Source: Hydrocarboniclastica marina (GTDB lineage: Bacteria > Pseudomonadota > Gammaproteobacteria > Pseudomonadales > Oleiphilaceae). From it: a DNA stretch of 64,000 bases. Location: assembly GCF_004851605.1 (NCBI RefSeq), contig NZ_CP031093.1, positions 1,922,001-1,986,000 on the forward strand. Direction: 5' to 3'. Positions within the stretch are counted from its first letter, which is position 1. Each line of letters opens with the position of its first letter. A program made the translations under genes and the position numbers. A model generated the notes under the pieces. It saw nothing but the letters and a program-made list of their open reading frames with translations. It was not told the origin of the DNA and ran no database searches. Shown in pieces: positions 18,490-27,536 of the stretch.

Positions 18490-20514
18490 GTGAAGACGAT
18501 CACCTCATTCCCTTACGAAGTGCGGGAGATAGAAAACGTCTTTATTCCCACACGGGACGGTACCCGACTGGCGGCGCGTATCTGGCTGCCAGTTGCGGCC
18601 GAGCAGGACCCGCTACCCGCAATTCTTGAATATATTCCCTACCGCAAGCGAGACCTGAGCCGCGGGCGCGATGACAACAATCACGCCTATATGGCGGGGC
18701 ACGGTTATGTCTGCGTCCGGGTGGACATGCGTGGCAGCGGGGACTCAGACGGCGTGCTGGTCGATGAGTACGCGCCGACAGAGCAACAGGACGCCGTCGA
18801 TGTGATCGCCTGGCTGGCCGGGCAGAGCTGGTGCAACGGCAAAGTCGGAATGATGGGGATCTCCTGGGGTGGTTTCAACAGCCTTCAGGTTGCGGCCCAA
18901 CGCCCACCAGCTCTGAAGGCCATCATCAGCGCCTGTTCGAGCGACGACCTCTACTCCGACAACATGCACTACATGGGTGGCTGCCTGCTGGGCGACAACC
19001 TGTCGGAGGCTACAGTCATGTTTGCTTTCAACAGCCTGCCGCCAGACCCACGCATAGTAGGGGACCGCTGGCGCGAAATGTGGAAAGAGCGTCTGGAAGG
19101 CAGCGGGCTCTGGCTGGAGAAGTGGCTCCGACACCAGCGCCGCAGCGATTACTGGAAGAAAAGCTCTATTTGCGAGAACTACCAGGCTATTCAGTGTCCG
19201 GTGTACGCAATAGGCGGCTGGGCTGACGGGTTTACCAACGCCGTTTTCCGACTAATGGAGCACCTTGAGGTTCCGCGCAAAGGGCTGATCGGTCCATGGG
19301 GTCACAAATACCCCCATCATGGTATACCGGGTCCCGACATTGGGTTTCTGCAGGAAGCCTTACGCTGGTGGGATTATTGGCTCAAAGACAAAGAAACCGG
19401 GATTATGGATGAGCCGATGTTGCGTGCGTGGATGCAGGACAGTATAAGTCCCAACGCGTCTTACGAAGAACGGCCCGGACGATGGGTGGCGGAGGACTAC
19501 TGGCCCCCCTCCGACATCAGGCTGGAACGCTTCCCGCTGGGACGCTATTACATCGTCACCGATGAGAAAGAGAAGCTTGATCATCATGCCCTGACGTTGC
19601 AGAGCCCCCTGAGTGTGGGCATGCATGCAGGCAAGTGGTGCTCCTACGCCGCTACGCCGGATTTGCCGGGCGACCAGCGCGAGGAAGATGGCGGCGCGCT
19701 TGTTTTTGAAACCCGGCCACTGGCCGAAACCGTAGAGCTTTTAGGCAGCACACGTCTTGAACTGAACGTGATGTCGGACAAACCGCTGGGGATGATTGCT
19801 GCGCGGCTATCCGATGTGGCCGAGGATGGGCAGGTCACACGGGTAAGCTATGGGCTGCTCAATCTGGCCCACCGAAACAGCGACGAACACCCGGAACCCA
19901 TGGAGCCCGGGCGCAGTTACAAAGTCTGCCTGCATCTTAACGGGATTGCTCAGCAATTCCCCGCAGGCCATCGTATCCGCATCTCACTGTCGACTACTTA
20001 TTGGCCTTTAGCCTGGGCTCCGCCTGAGCCTTTCACGCTAACCGTGATGACGGGCGACAGCAGCGTCATCCTGCCAATACGCACGCCCAAGGATCGCGAT
20101 GACCACCTGACACCCTTTGACGAGCCCGAACAGGCGCCGGATCTTCCCATCAAATTGCTCGAGCCAAGCGTGCACAATTGGCGAATGATCAGAGATCTGG
20201 CCAGCAACGAGTCTACGCTGGAAGTCATTAACGACCAGGGGCGCTTTCGGATTGAGGAAACCGGTACTGAAATTGCCCGCAAGACGCTTGAATGGTATAG
20301 CTCCCAGGGGCACGATTTTACTTCGCTCAGAGGGGAGACCTATACCGAGCGGGGCTTTCGTCGGGATGACTGGGACGTGGAAGTGATAACACGCACCGTG
20401 CTGACCTCCACGGAGACCGATTTTCACGTTCATGCCCAGTTGGATGCGTTCGAGTCAGATGAGCGGATTTATTCGCAGAACTGGACGTACGCTATACCTC
20501 GGGACCATGTTTAG
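18490..20514 (+). CDS. CocE/NonD family hydrolase (S15-type alpha/beta hydrolase), 674 aa
   Basis: The N-terminal alpha/beta hydrolase domain has nucleophile Ser125 in 'GISWGG', and 'VDMRGSGDSDG' is the oxyanion-side block typical of CocE/X-prolyl peptidases. 'GPWGHKYPHHG' carries the likely catalytic His. The C-terminal half is the jelly-roll domain of the family, with 'AARLSDVAEDGQVTRVSYGLLNL'. Such enzymes cleave esters or amides. The start is GTG at 18490 with GGAGG 5 bases upstream; an open frame from 18418 overlaps the preceding gene and is not favoured. There is no signal peptide, so it is cytosolic. Pairing with the ATP-grasp gene suggests that one makes and one breaks the same kind of bond; this is inference. 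Confidence 0.9.
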   Translation: MKTITSFPYEVREIENVFIPTRDGTRLAARIWLPVAAEQDPLPAILEYIPYRKRDLSRGRDDNNHAYMAGHGYVCVRVDMRGSGDSDGVLVDEYAPTEQQDAVDVIAWLAGQSWCNGKVGMMGISWGGFNSLQVAAQRPPALKAIISACSSDDLYSDNMHYMGGCLLGDNLSEATVMFAFNSLPPDPRIVGDRWREMWKERLEGSGLWLEKWLRHQRRSDYWKKSSICENYQAIQCPVYAIGGWADGFTNAVFRLMEHLEVPRKGLIGPWGHKYPHHGIPGPDIGFLQEALRWWDYWLKDKETGIMDEPMLRAWMQDSISPNASYEERPGRWVAEDYWPPSDIRLERFPLGRYYIVTDEKEKLDHHALTLQSPLSVGMHAGKWCSYAATPDLPGDQREEDGGALVFETRPLAETVELLGSTRLELNVMSDKPLGMIAARLSDVAEDGQVTRVSYGLLNLAHRNSDEHPEPMEPGRSYKVCLHLNGIAQQFPAGHRIRISLSTTYWPLAWAPPEPFTLTVMTGDSSVILPIRTPKDRDDHLTPFDEPEQAPDLPIKLLEPSVHNWRMIRDLASNESTLEVINDQGRFRIEETGTEIARKTLEWYSSQGHDFTSLRGETYTERGFRRDDWDVEVITRTVLTSTETDFHVHAQLDAFESDERIYSQNWTYAIPRDHV

Positions 20515-20574
20515 CGGTTGGAGGTCCAGACGGGGCCGGGCTACAGCACAGACCCGACCGCGTCTGGGGACAGC

Positions 20575-21183
20575 ATGAACTATTTGGCTCACCTCTACCT
20601 GGCCCAGCCAAACGTTGAGTCCCGCGTGGGAAACCTGCTGGGTGATTTTGCCCGGGGAGTGGATGTCAGCACTCTGCCACAAGGAATTCGGGCCGGGCTC
20701 TACAACCATCGCGCAGTGGATGCGTTCACCGATAGACATCCATCTGTTTCCGGGGCCAGGACGCTGTTTTCGAGGCAGCGCCGAAGGTTTGCAGGCGTTG
20801 CGCTGGATGTACTCTTTGATCATTTCCTTATCCGCCATTGGGCATCTTTTTCCACGGCAGATTATCCGGCTTATGTCGCTGAGCTCTATGACGACCTGAA
20901 CAAAGGGCATGCGTTAATGCCAGTCCAGATGAGCCTCACCGTAAACCGGCTGACACAGCACGACTGGCTGAACGCTTACGCCTCTCTTGACCAGATCGGC
21001 AGGGCCTTGGACCGGATTGCGGCACGGGTTCGTTTTGATAACCGGTTCGGCGGAATCATTGAAGAGATTCGCACTCATGAGACAGCGCTGGAGCGTATTT
21101 TCCTTGAGTTTTTCCCTGTGCTTACCGAGCACGTCCAGCGCCAGAGGCTGGAGGCGCCTGGCAGCGCCCTGCAGCCCGGATAA
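20575..21183 (+). CDS. acpH: Acyl carrier protein phosphodiesterase AcpH
   Basis: AcpH removes the 4'-phosphopantetheine arm from holo-ACP, an HD-superfamily hydrolase using manganese. The start 'MNYLAHLYLAQPN', then 'GNLLGDFARG', 'GLYNHRAVDAFTDRHP' and 'VALDVLFDHFLIRHW' are diagnostic, with the metal-ligand His and Asp residues in place. 202 residues is normal. The ATG at 20575 follows GGGGA; a longer frame from 20518 is not supported. It comes 60 bases after the CocE-type gene and may share its transcript. Confidence 0.92.
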   Translation: MNYLAHLYLAQPNVESRVGNLLGDFARGVDVSTLPQGIRAGLYNHRAVDAFTDRHPSVSGARTLFSRQRRRFAGVALDVLFDHFLIRHWASFSTADYPAYVAELYDDLNKGHALMPVQMSLTVNRLTQHDWLNAYASLDQIGRALDRIAARVRFDNRFGGIIEEIRTHETALERIFLEFFPVLTEHVQRQRLEAPGSALQPG

Positions 21184-21185
21184 AC

Positions 21186-21578
21186 TCAAGAGTTATGCTG
21201 GATAGACAACAATCCGTAGCGCTCAGCTTCAATTTCCGTTTGAGTCCGAAAGCCGAGGCGGCGCATAACGGGCAGGGGAGGACACCAACCTTGCACCGCA
21301 TGCTGAAGCAGAAACGTGCTCACAATGACCGGAAGCGTCAGAAAACGACGGTTGACCGTTAGCCCCAGGCCCAACCCCACCAGGCTCAGTACGGAAGCGT
21401 TTGCTTCAAGCATTCGCTCTATGTCCCACTCGGCATCGAGTTCATAAAGCCGGGCAGGAATTTCCTCTGGGTAGTTCTGGAAATAACTGAGCGAACGCGT
21501 TGTTTGTTCATTAATGCGCTGGTTTGAGAGGTCAGACGTATTCAATGTGACCCGGTGCGCCGTGCTGGGTAGTCGCAT
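21186..21578 (-). CDS. DUF2892 / YgaP-type membrane protein, 130 aa
   Basis: The centre holds two hydrophobic segments, 'VLSLVGLGLGLTV' and 'RRFLTLPVIVSTFLLQHAVQGWCPPLPVMRRLG' in pieces, matching the DUF2892 transmembrane domain found at the C-terminus of YgaP. The Cys-Pro-Pro after the second helix and 'RTQTEIEAERYGL' at the end are also typical. No rhodanese domain is attached. Function is unknown; the family sits in the inner membrane. GGAGG lies about 7 bases before the ATG, a strong start. It is convergent with acpH, with 2 bases between the stops. Confidence 0.82.
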   Translation of the reverse strand: MRLPSTAHRVTLNTSDLSNQRINEQTTRSLSYFQNYPEEIPARLYELDAEWDIERMLEANASVLSLVGLGLGLTVNRRFLTLPVIVSTFLLQHAVQGWCPPLPVMRRLGFRTQTEIEAERYGLLSIQHNS

Positions 21579-21792
21579 GTTTTCCCTCCTTTGATGCGTC
21601 CCTTGGATGGCTCATCGGAGGATTTGCAAATGCCGAGCCAACACCAGAGCGCAGGCAATGCTCCCAGTGCTTCGATGAAGCGGCCGCCTGGGCGAGGTCT
21701 ACCGATGGAGCGACGGTACTTCGCCGGGTAACGACTTGATCGATGGACCTTTCCAGTGCAGATATGACGAAACGTTTTGTCATTTTTACAAG

Positions 21793-21825
21793 GGCATGCT
21801 CCGGCAGGGACTGCCGAAACATGCC
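21793..21825 (-). terminator. Two-tier hairpin downstream of the lipase-accessory gene
   Basis: Outer arms GGCATG (21793-21798) and CATGCC (21820-21825) enclose inner arms CGGCAG (21802-21807) and CTGCCG (21811-21816) with a 3-base loop. It lies about 40 bases past the stop of the minus-strand gene ending at 21866. No T-tract follows on either strand, so a terminator role is tentative. Confidence 0.35.
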
Positions 21826-21865
21826 AGCCAGCCAGACCAAAAGCGGGTCCGTAAAGCGGTGCCTG

Positions 21866-22525
21866 TTACCCGTTTGAGCCGTCTTGCCGGGTCTTGTCCA
21901 CGTCGAAACTCACACCAATTCGCTCGGCCTCTTCAGCGATACGGCGCCGGCGTTCCTGGGGATCGTCATAAAGCGAACCGACCAGTTCCGCCTGCAATTG
22001 CTGGGCGCGCCCGGGACTCAGATCCCGGCTATAGACGCGTACCGGAATGTCCCGCAGCAACTGCCGCGCAAGCGCATCCCGCTCGGCCTCTGGCCCATTA
22101 GCCTGGTTTTTCCAGATTTCCAGCTGCTTGGAGAAACGCAGGTGGTTGACCAAACGAGTGAGTTCGCGCTCCTTGTCCGGACTTGCCTCAGCCACCTGAT
22201 TCAGAACCCGCCATTCAATGCGGGATACGAATTCCGGGCGCTCCCGGATCGGGCCGGAAAGTTGGCCAACGTCCAATTGGGATGCGGCCGCCGTGTTCGC
22301 TTCGATCTGCTGGGCTGCGATTTCTTCCGGGCTGTCAGGCACCCGAACCTCAGCCAGGTCAGTCGAGGGACCGTCAGTTGGTTTTGAGTCCGTCGTGAAT
22401 TCCGCCGTGTCGGGAGCCGTGCTGTCGCTCATAAACCAGATTCCGGCGACGGCTATTACCAGCACCACCAAAAGGCCCAACGACCAGGGCCTCATGTAAG
22501 CGTTTTTATTTGTTGATGTAGTCAT
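21866..22525 (-). CDS. Membrane-anchored helical protein downstream of the lipase, possible lipase accessory protein
   Basis: I do not recognise a family with confidence. The N-terminus is a single membrane anchor (about residues 13-30, 'SLGLLVVLVIAVAGIWFM') and a Pro/Thr/Asp-rich linker follows. The rest, residues about 60-210, is charged and helical and should lie in the periplasm. This layout, and its place right after a secreted lipase gene, recall lipase-specific foldases and phospholipase accessory proteins, but it is shorter (219 residues) than LifO foldases and the neighbouring lipase is not of the foldase-dependent class. So the accessory role is inference. The start ATG lies 108 bases after the lipase stop, with a strong hairpin between. 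Confidence 0.65.
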   Translation of the reverse strand: MTTSTNKNAYMRPWSLGLLVVLVIAVAGIWFMSDSTAPDTAEFTTDSKPTDGPSTDLAEVRVPDSPEEIAAQQIEANTAAASQLDVGQLSGPIRERPEFVSRIEWRVLNQVAEASPDKERELTRLVNHLRFSKQLEIWKNQANGPEAERDALARQLLRDIPVRVYSRDLSPGRAQQLQAELVGSLYDDPQERRRRIAEEAERIGVSFDVDKTRQDGSNG

Positions 22526-22555
22526 AACACTGAACCTTTCGCTTCTAACGCCAAA

Positions 22556-22588
22556 GCCCCTTCACTCCACAGACAGGAGAGAAGGGGC
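22556..22588 (-). terminator. Strong hairpin between the lipase and accessory genes
   Basis: GCCCCTTCACTCC (22556-22568) pairs with GGAGAGAAGGGGC (22576-22588), 12 pairs with one A-A mismatch and a 7-base loop. On the minus strand it follows the lipase stop at 22633 but only three T residues come after it. It may be a partial terminator or an mRNA-stabilising element that sets the ratio of the two products. Confidence 0.55.
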
Positions 22589-22632
22589 ATACGTTTAGAT
22601 CTGAACTTTAAGCTCTAAACCAAACTCTGCCT

Positions 22633-24435
22633 TTACCAACGGAAGGGCGCCGGTGGTTCGACATTGAAGTCGTAGACCTGACCTGGGCCAGACATCAGCG
22701 TCGTAAACAGACCGGTGAACAGCCCACAGCCTTCCAGTTCGGGGAATGAGGTTTCGCCGCTGAAACTCAGGCCGCCGTTACCCAGTTTCGAAACGGGGCC
22801 ATCGAATACAATGGGGAAGGCCACCGACTCAGCGGTTTTACAACCAAAAGGAATCTGAAGGAAACCAAAGCCCGCTGATTTAACCTCGATAGAGGTATAG
22901 GCATTACCATCGATGTGCAGTTGCCCATCCCCATCAAGACTAATGCTTCCGGTCGTTGGCTCAGCCGATTTCACCGACAATTTGACATCCAGCGGCAGTA
23001 GGATGTTCAGGCGCTGCACAAACTCGGGCACTTCGAGCATGCCTTCAAGTGACTGGGCGGTAATATCTGCATCAGCAGTCAGCGTTGAAGTTGCCGGTAG
23101 CGTTACTGTCTGGTCCAGCTTGTTCAATAGGATAGCGGCGTCGAGTTTCCACTCATCCAGAGTGACAACAAAGTTCCCGCCGCCGGGGTTTGCTGTGGAC
23201 TGTGGTTCGGGCTTGAGGGTCAAACAACTGTTAGGCGCCCGCTCTCCGGCAACGCGGTCTCCGATCCAGGAGAGCACGTGCGGGGCTGCCTGAAACTGCG
23301 TAACGATGTGCTCGCTTGGGAATACATCGAACGCGACTTTGGTGAATTTTCCACAGTACTGACGTTTCAGGTCCGCGTGCTGGCCGATCGGAATGATTTC
23401 GTCTGCCTGCCCATGGTACTGGTAGAGCGGCACAGGAATCTTCTTGCTGCCAAGATTCTGAGCATTGACCGTTTCGCTCACTGAAGGGATGGCGAGGAGT
23501 TCCGGCAATGTGCGGTTATTTACCGTGTAGGTAGCGATACTTTCGTTCATCACCGTGAAGAGTGACTCAAACACGCACTCTGTCTTGGCCTCAGCGATCA
23601 GCGCCTTGCCCTGGCTGTTGGCCAGTTCGTCAACGGGAAGGTCGTCCGGATACTGCTCGCCCAGGCCAACGATTGCCTGGACCAAAAAGGAGGCCCCAAC
23701 ACTCTTCTCAAGATAATTGGCTACAGTCGGGAAATCGCCCGGGGTGCCGCCGGCCGCGATACCAACCAGGTTCAGCCCTGGAGCGTACTCACCTTTGAGC
23801 TCACCTGCCCACGCGGCTGTCTGGCCACCCTGGGAATATCCCCAGATAGCTGCTTTTGCCGACGACGATATACCCGCGCCCGGTATCTGAGAGGCCGCCC
23901 GGAAGATATCAAGCATCGCTTGACCCTGTGCCTTCCCCGCGAGGTAAGTCGGGACGTCGCCGTTGGTATAGCCGGGATTATCGCTTACCAGAACCGCGTA
24001 GCCTGCCTCAAGGGCCGCACGAATGTTGTCTGCCTCATAATCGGTCCCGTTTGCGAGTTGCAGCGAGGGCGCACAGCCCTGGGCCAAGCCATGGGTGCCT
24101 ACTGCGTAGCCAAGGGTGGGGCGCTCGCCGCCGCCATTCCAGGCGGTCGTCGGAACGATAACCGTACCAGTGACCACGTTCGCTGCGTCTAGCGAATCAG
24201 TCGACCGGTACATGACATTCCACGCCTGGACATCCGGCGTATCCTGGCCAAGTTGCACGGTGGCCTGGCGATATTGCAACAAATCGCCTTTCGTCGCGCC
24301 GGCAACCGGCAGTGAGTCATAGAACGCCATGCCGTTGGGACCGAGAACAGGTGCCGCGTTAGCGGTCATTGCCGGGATGGCCAAGCTGATCGCGAGCCCT
24401 AAAAGTGTAGATTTGCGTATATGTGAAGAGATCAT
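22633..24435 (-). CDS. Secreted lipase of the LIP (secretory lipase) family with C-terminal beta domain
   Basis: The ATG at 24435, preceded by AGAGGA, gives a Sec signal peptide ('LLGLAISLAIPAMTANA', cleavage near residue 27). The catalytic domain spans about 30-400: nucleophile Ser201 in 'GYSQGG', and 'YQYHGQADEIIP' and 'SEHIVTQF' carry the likely Asp and His. This matches the alpha/beta-hydrolase LIP family, best known from fungi and actinobacteria. Residues about 410-600 form an extra beta-rich domain with two cysteines ('PFGCKTAES', 'LEGCGLF'). The frame continues 23 codons upstream of the chosen start but without ribosome site. It is divergent from an AraC regulator gene 230 bases away, a likely activator. 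Confidence 0.9.
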   Translation of the reverse strand: MISSHIRKSTLLGLAISLAIPAMTANAAPVLGPNGMAFYDSLPVAGATKGDLLQYRQATVQLGQDTPDVQAWNVMYRSTDSLDAANVVTGTVIVPTTAWNGGGERPTLGYAVGTHGLAQGCAPSLQLANGTDYEADNIRAALEAGYAVLVSDNPGYTNGDVPTYLAGKAQGQAMLDIFRAASQIPGAGISSSAKAAIWGYSQGGQTAAWAGELKGEYAPGLNLVGIAAGGTPGDFPTVANYLEKSVGASFLVQAIVGLGEQYPDDLPVDELANSQGKALIAEAKTECVFESLFTVMNESIATYTVNNRTLPELLAIPSVSETVNAQNLGSKKIPVPLYQYHGQADEIIPIGQHADLKRQYCGKFTKVAFDVFPSEHIVTQFQAAPHVLSWIGDRVAGERAPNSCLTLKPEPQSTANPGGGNFVVTLDEWKLDAAILLNKLDQTVTLPATSTLTADADITAQSLEGMLEVPEFVQRLNILLPLDVKLSVKSAEPTTGSISLDGDGQLHIDGNAYTSIEVKSAGFGFLQIPFGCKTAESVAFPIVFDGPVSKLGNGGLSFSGETSFPELEGCGLFTGLFTTLMSGPGQVYDFNVEPPAPFRW

Positions 24436-24665
24436 GGTTTTCCTCTGCCTATGAGTCGTTATTGTTATGGACGAGCGATGAGTCGCCATACCGTGGGCCA
24501 ACAACTGCCAACACAGGCCTGCAATTTAGCGTTACGGCTCAGCCCGCGCAGGACGCAAAGGGACATTCATCGGTTAAAAACGGCCAGTACCCGTTAGGTT
24601 GAACGCTCCCGACTCGCCAACATACTGAAACAACGACAAAAATTAGCTAAACATTGAGGTGTTTC

Positions 24666-25796
24666 ATGGATCAGGACACTGCGTGTATTCCGTTAGGGCA
24701 CATCCAGACCTACTTTGACTTGCGTCAGAGCCTGATCATGAAGGCCGAATGGATCTCTCAAAAAAGCCAACTGGTAGAAAAAGACCCCCACGAACTCCTG
24801 CGCGACATTATTGGACTGGATGAGAATGAGTTTTACCGCAAGGCGGGGATCGATTATCGGCCAGGGGACAGCGACCGTTTTATAAGCACCAGGCAGTGCC
24901 TGGCGTTAATTGACCAGGCAGTAAGCGCTTTGAGCATGCCGTATCTGGGGCTGGTAATGGGCAACCTGATGACTGTGTCACATCACGGTATGGCAGGGAT
25001 GGCCGCGGTGACCCAGGAGACCCTGTCAGAATGCCTTAGCGTCGTCTCTCGTTTTTGTGCAGAGCTTTTCCCGCCGCTTGAAATGAACATTCGTATTGCA
25101 GGCAAGGAAGGCAGCCTCGTGATCAGCGAAAACGTTTCGCTCGCCCCCTACACGGAGTTTTTCTTCGAACTGAACACCGTCAGTTTCTACAATATCTTCC
25201 TGCACCTGGTAGGTGACAGCGTTCAGCCTGACTATGTTGAGTTCAGCTACCCGGAGCCAGCATGGGGTCACATTTACCGCCGCTATTTTCGATGCCCCGT
25301 TTTCTTCAACAGGGCCGAAACCAGAATTGTTGGCGATGCGGGTCTCGCGGACTACGAGCTACCGCTGGCGAACAAGTTGATGGCCATGTCTGCAGAGAAG
25401 ACACTCTTCGAGAATATCCCGACGCGGGCTGCCCGACTTTTGCCGTTACGTATCAGGCGCTTGCTCATGCGCTACTACGGCGCATTCCCATCACTTGAGA
25501 ATGCCGCTAGTGAGCTGGGTATGAGTGGTCGTACGTTGCGACGAAAACTGGCTGAAGGCGGAACCAGTTACCAGCAGGAACTCGATGCGGTCCGCGAAAA
25601 GCTTTCGAAACAGTATTTTTTGCGGGGAGGGCAGTCGGTTACCGAGCTGGCTCTGATGCTCGGTTACACAGATTCTTCTGCTTTCGCCAAGGCATTTCGC
25701 CGCTGGACGGGGATTTCACCAACGGAATTCCAGGAGAGGCACCTTGGTCCGGCCGCCCAACAGGCGCCCACTGAGGCAATGCCGAGTTCCGGATAG
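24666..25796 (+). CDS. AraC-family transcriptional regulator, 376 aa
   Basis: Residues about 40-225 match the N-terminal ligand-binding domain of the ArgR/OruR-type AraC subfamily ('MTVSHHGMAGMAAVTQETLSECL' in pieces). The last 100 residues are the AraC double helix-turn-helix: 'LENAASELGMSGRTLRRKLAEGGTSYQQEL' in pieces and 'VTELALMLGYTDSSAFAKAFRRWTGISPTEFQ'. The ATG at 24666 has GAGGTG 4 bases upstream; a TTG four codons earlier is less likely. It is divergent from the secretory lipase gene and followed by four tandem 17-bp repeats and an alcohol dehydrogenase gene, so either neighbour may be its target. Confidence 0.93.
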   Translation: MDQDTACIPLGHIQTYFDLRQSLIMKAEWISQKSQLVEKDPHELLRDIIGLDENEFYRKAGIDYRPGDSDRFISTRQCLALIDQAVSALSMPYLGLVMGNLMTVSHHGMAGMAAVTQETLSECLSVVSRFCAELFPPLEMNIRIAGKEGSLVISENVSLAPYTEFFFELNTVSFYNIFLHLVGDSVQPDYVEFSYPEPAWGHIYRRYFRCPVFFNRAETRIVGDAGLADYELPLANKLMAMSAEKTLFENIPTRAARLLPLRIRRLLMRYYGAFPSLENAASELGMSGRTLRRKLAEGGTSYQQELDAVREKLSKQYFLRGGQSVTELALMLGYTDSSAFAKAFRRWTGISPTEFQERHLGPAAQQAPTEAMPSSG

Positions 25797-26155
25797 CCTG
25801 GTCGCCAGCGGGAGCCGGATACAACTTTCGTAGCACTAATACGTGCATGGAACTAATTCGTGCATAGAACTAATGCGAACATAGCACTAACGCGTAAGTC
25901 TTACTTTGCCTGCGTAATATTTTCAGTTCCCGCATTGCTACCGCGCCTTCTCCCGTCACCCGACTACAAGTGAAATGCCGGCATAGGCGCGTTTGACCGG
26001 ATGCCTTCACGGCCCGAACCTGGCATTTTCATTGCTTTATATCCTGTCGTTCTGACAGAAGCTGGCCGGCGGGAATGAAGCTCTCTGTCTGAACGTCTGT
26101 TTTTTCTGATCTAGCTTTTTCAAGGCGGGGCCATGGCCCTACAGGGAGGTAAAAG
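25797..26155. other. 359-bp intergenic region with tandem repeats, upstream of the alcohol dehydrogenase gene
   Basis: No gene is seen. The left half holds four 17-bp repeats (25833-25900). The right end holds the ribosome site AGGGAGGT of the dehydrogenase gene. Confidence 0.5.
25833..25900. repeat. Four tandem imperfect 17-bp repeats
   Basis: The units are GCACTAATACGTGCATG (25833), GAACTAATTCGTGCATA (25850), GAACTAATGCGAACATA (25867) and GCACTAACGCGTAAGTC (25884). The core G-A/C-ACTAA is constant; the right half decays toward the last unit. They follow the araC gene by 36 bases and precede the alcohol dehydrogenase gene by 255. Spacing of 17 bases is short of two helical turns. Arrays like this often bind a regulator cooperatively; the AraC-family protein encoded next door is a candidate. 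Confidence 0.75.
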
Positions 26156-27352
26156 ATGAAAGCTGTTGTTTTTCATGACATTGGCGACATCCGGCTCGAC
26201 GAAGTACCTGAGCCCGAACTGAAAGAACCCACTGACGCCATAGTGCGTATAACGGCCAGTGCGATATGTGGCACGGACCTGCACTTTGTAAGGGGCACTA
26301 TGCCCGGAATGAAGCCGGGCACTGTCCTGGGCCATGAAGGTGTCGGCGTGGTAGAGAAAGTTGGCGAAAAGGTTCGCAATCTTTCCGCTGGTGATCGGGT
26401 TGTGATCCCTTCGACCATAGCCTGTGGTTACTGCTCTTACTGTAGGTCCGGCTATTTTGCCCAATGCGACAACATGAACCCCAATGGCAAGCAGGCAGGT
26501 ACGTCGTTCTATGGCGGCCCAGAGCCAACCGGTGCCTTCGATGGGTTGCAGGCAGAAAAAGCCCGGATTCCCTTCGCCGCAGTGAATCTCTTCAAACTCC
26601 CGGACGATGTCAGCGATGACCAGGCCATACTGTTGTCGGATATTTTTCCGACCGGCTATTTTGGGGCTGAGCTGGCCGATATAAAGCCCGGCCACAGCGT
26701 TGCTGTTTTCGGCTGTGGTCCGGTTGGGCAGTTTGCGATTGCTTCGGCAATGATGATGAAGGCGGGCCGGGTCTTCGCCGTCGACCAGGTCCCGGACCGT
26801 CTCGATGCTGCAAAGGCCCAGGGTGCTGAAATCGTCGATTTCAGCAAAGAAGACCCCGTCGAAACCATACACGAGTTGACCGGCGGCATAGGCGTCGACT
26901 GCGCAATAGATGCCGTCGGTGTTGACGCAGAGTGTCCGCATCACGGGCCGGCTGCGGGCAACGAGGACAAGTTTCGCAAGGAACGGGATGAGATAGCGCC
27001 AGAACAAAACCCCGACGGCGAACTGTGGCAACCCGGCAGCGCGCCATCCCAGGCCCAGCGATGGGCTATTAACGCGCTGGCGAAAGCCGGAACCCTATCA
27101 ATCATCGGCGTCTATCCGCCTAATGACGAGTCGTTTCCCATCGGTCTGGCCATGAATCGGAACCTGACGATCCGGATGGGTAACTGCAACCACCGCAAAT
27201 ACATGCAGCAACTGATTGACGTGGTGCGGTCCGGGCGCATTGATCCGACGACGTTGATAACGCGCCGCGAATCGATGCCTTCGATCCTGGACGCATACAA
27301 GGAATTCGATACCCGGCAGCCTGGCTGGCTCAAGGCTGAGATCAGACCCTGA
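26156..27352 (+). CDS. Zinc-dependent alcohol dehydrogenase (MDR family), 398 aa
   Basis: A medium-chain dehydrogenase. Catalytic zinc ligands are the Cys in 'ICGTDLHF' and the His-Glu in 'LGHEGVGVV'. The structural zinc site is the four-cysteine run 'CGYCSYCRSGYFAQC'. The Rossmann loop is 'GCGPVG' and the acidic residue in 'VDQVPDRL' points to NAD. Overall it resembles the formaldehyde-dehydrogenase-like branch, including 'GPEPTGAFDGLQAEKARIP' in pieces, where these enzymes carry an insertion, but the true substrate is unknown. AGGGAGGT lies about 8 bases before the ATG. Confidence 0.92.
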   Translation: MKAVVFHDIGDIRLDEVPEPELKEPTDAIVRITASAICGTDLHFVRGTMPGMKPGTVLGHEGVGVVEKVGEKVRNLSAGDRVVIPSTIACGYCSYCRSGYFAQCDNMNPNGKQAGTSFYGGPEPTGAFDGLQAEKARIPFAAVNLFKLPDDVSDDQAILLSDIFPTGYFGAELADIKPGHSVAVFGCGPVGQFAIASAMMMKAGRVFAVDQVPDRLDAAKAQGAEIVDFSKEDPVETIHELTGGIGVDCAIDAVGVDAECPHHGPAAGNEDKFRKERDEIAPEQNPDGELWQPGSAPSQAQRWAINALAKAGTLSIIGVYPPNDESFPIGLAMNRNLTIRMGNCNHRKYMQQLIDVVRSGRIDPTTLITRRESMPSILDAYKEFDTRQPGWLKAEIRP

Positions 27353-27536
27353 GGAGGATGGACAGGTACAGATAGTGCTATCTGGGTGCCAATGGCGCTC
27401 AACAATCTGGTAGCGTAAAGGCTAGGTTGCTGCGGTTTACGCAGCGGCTTGGCCGCGAAAACGTGTAAAGCCGGATTCAGCGTTTAATTAAAGCTGTCTA
27501 ACTAATTGCACAGTTGGGTTTAACAGGAGACACGGC

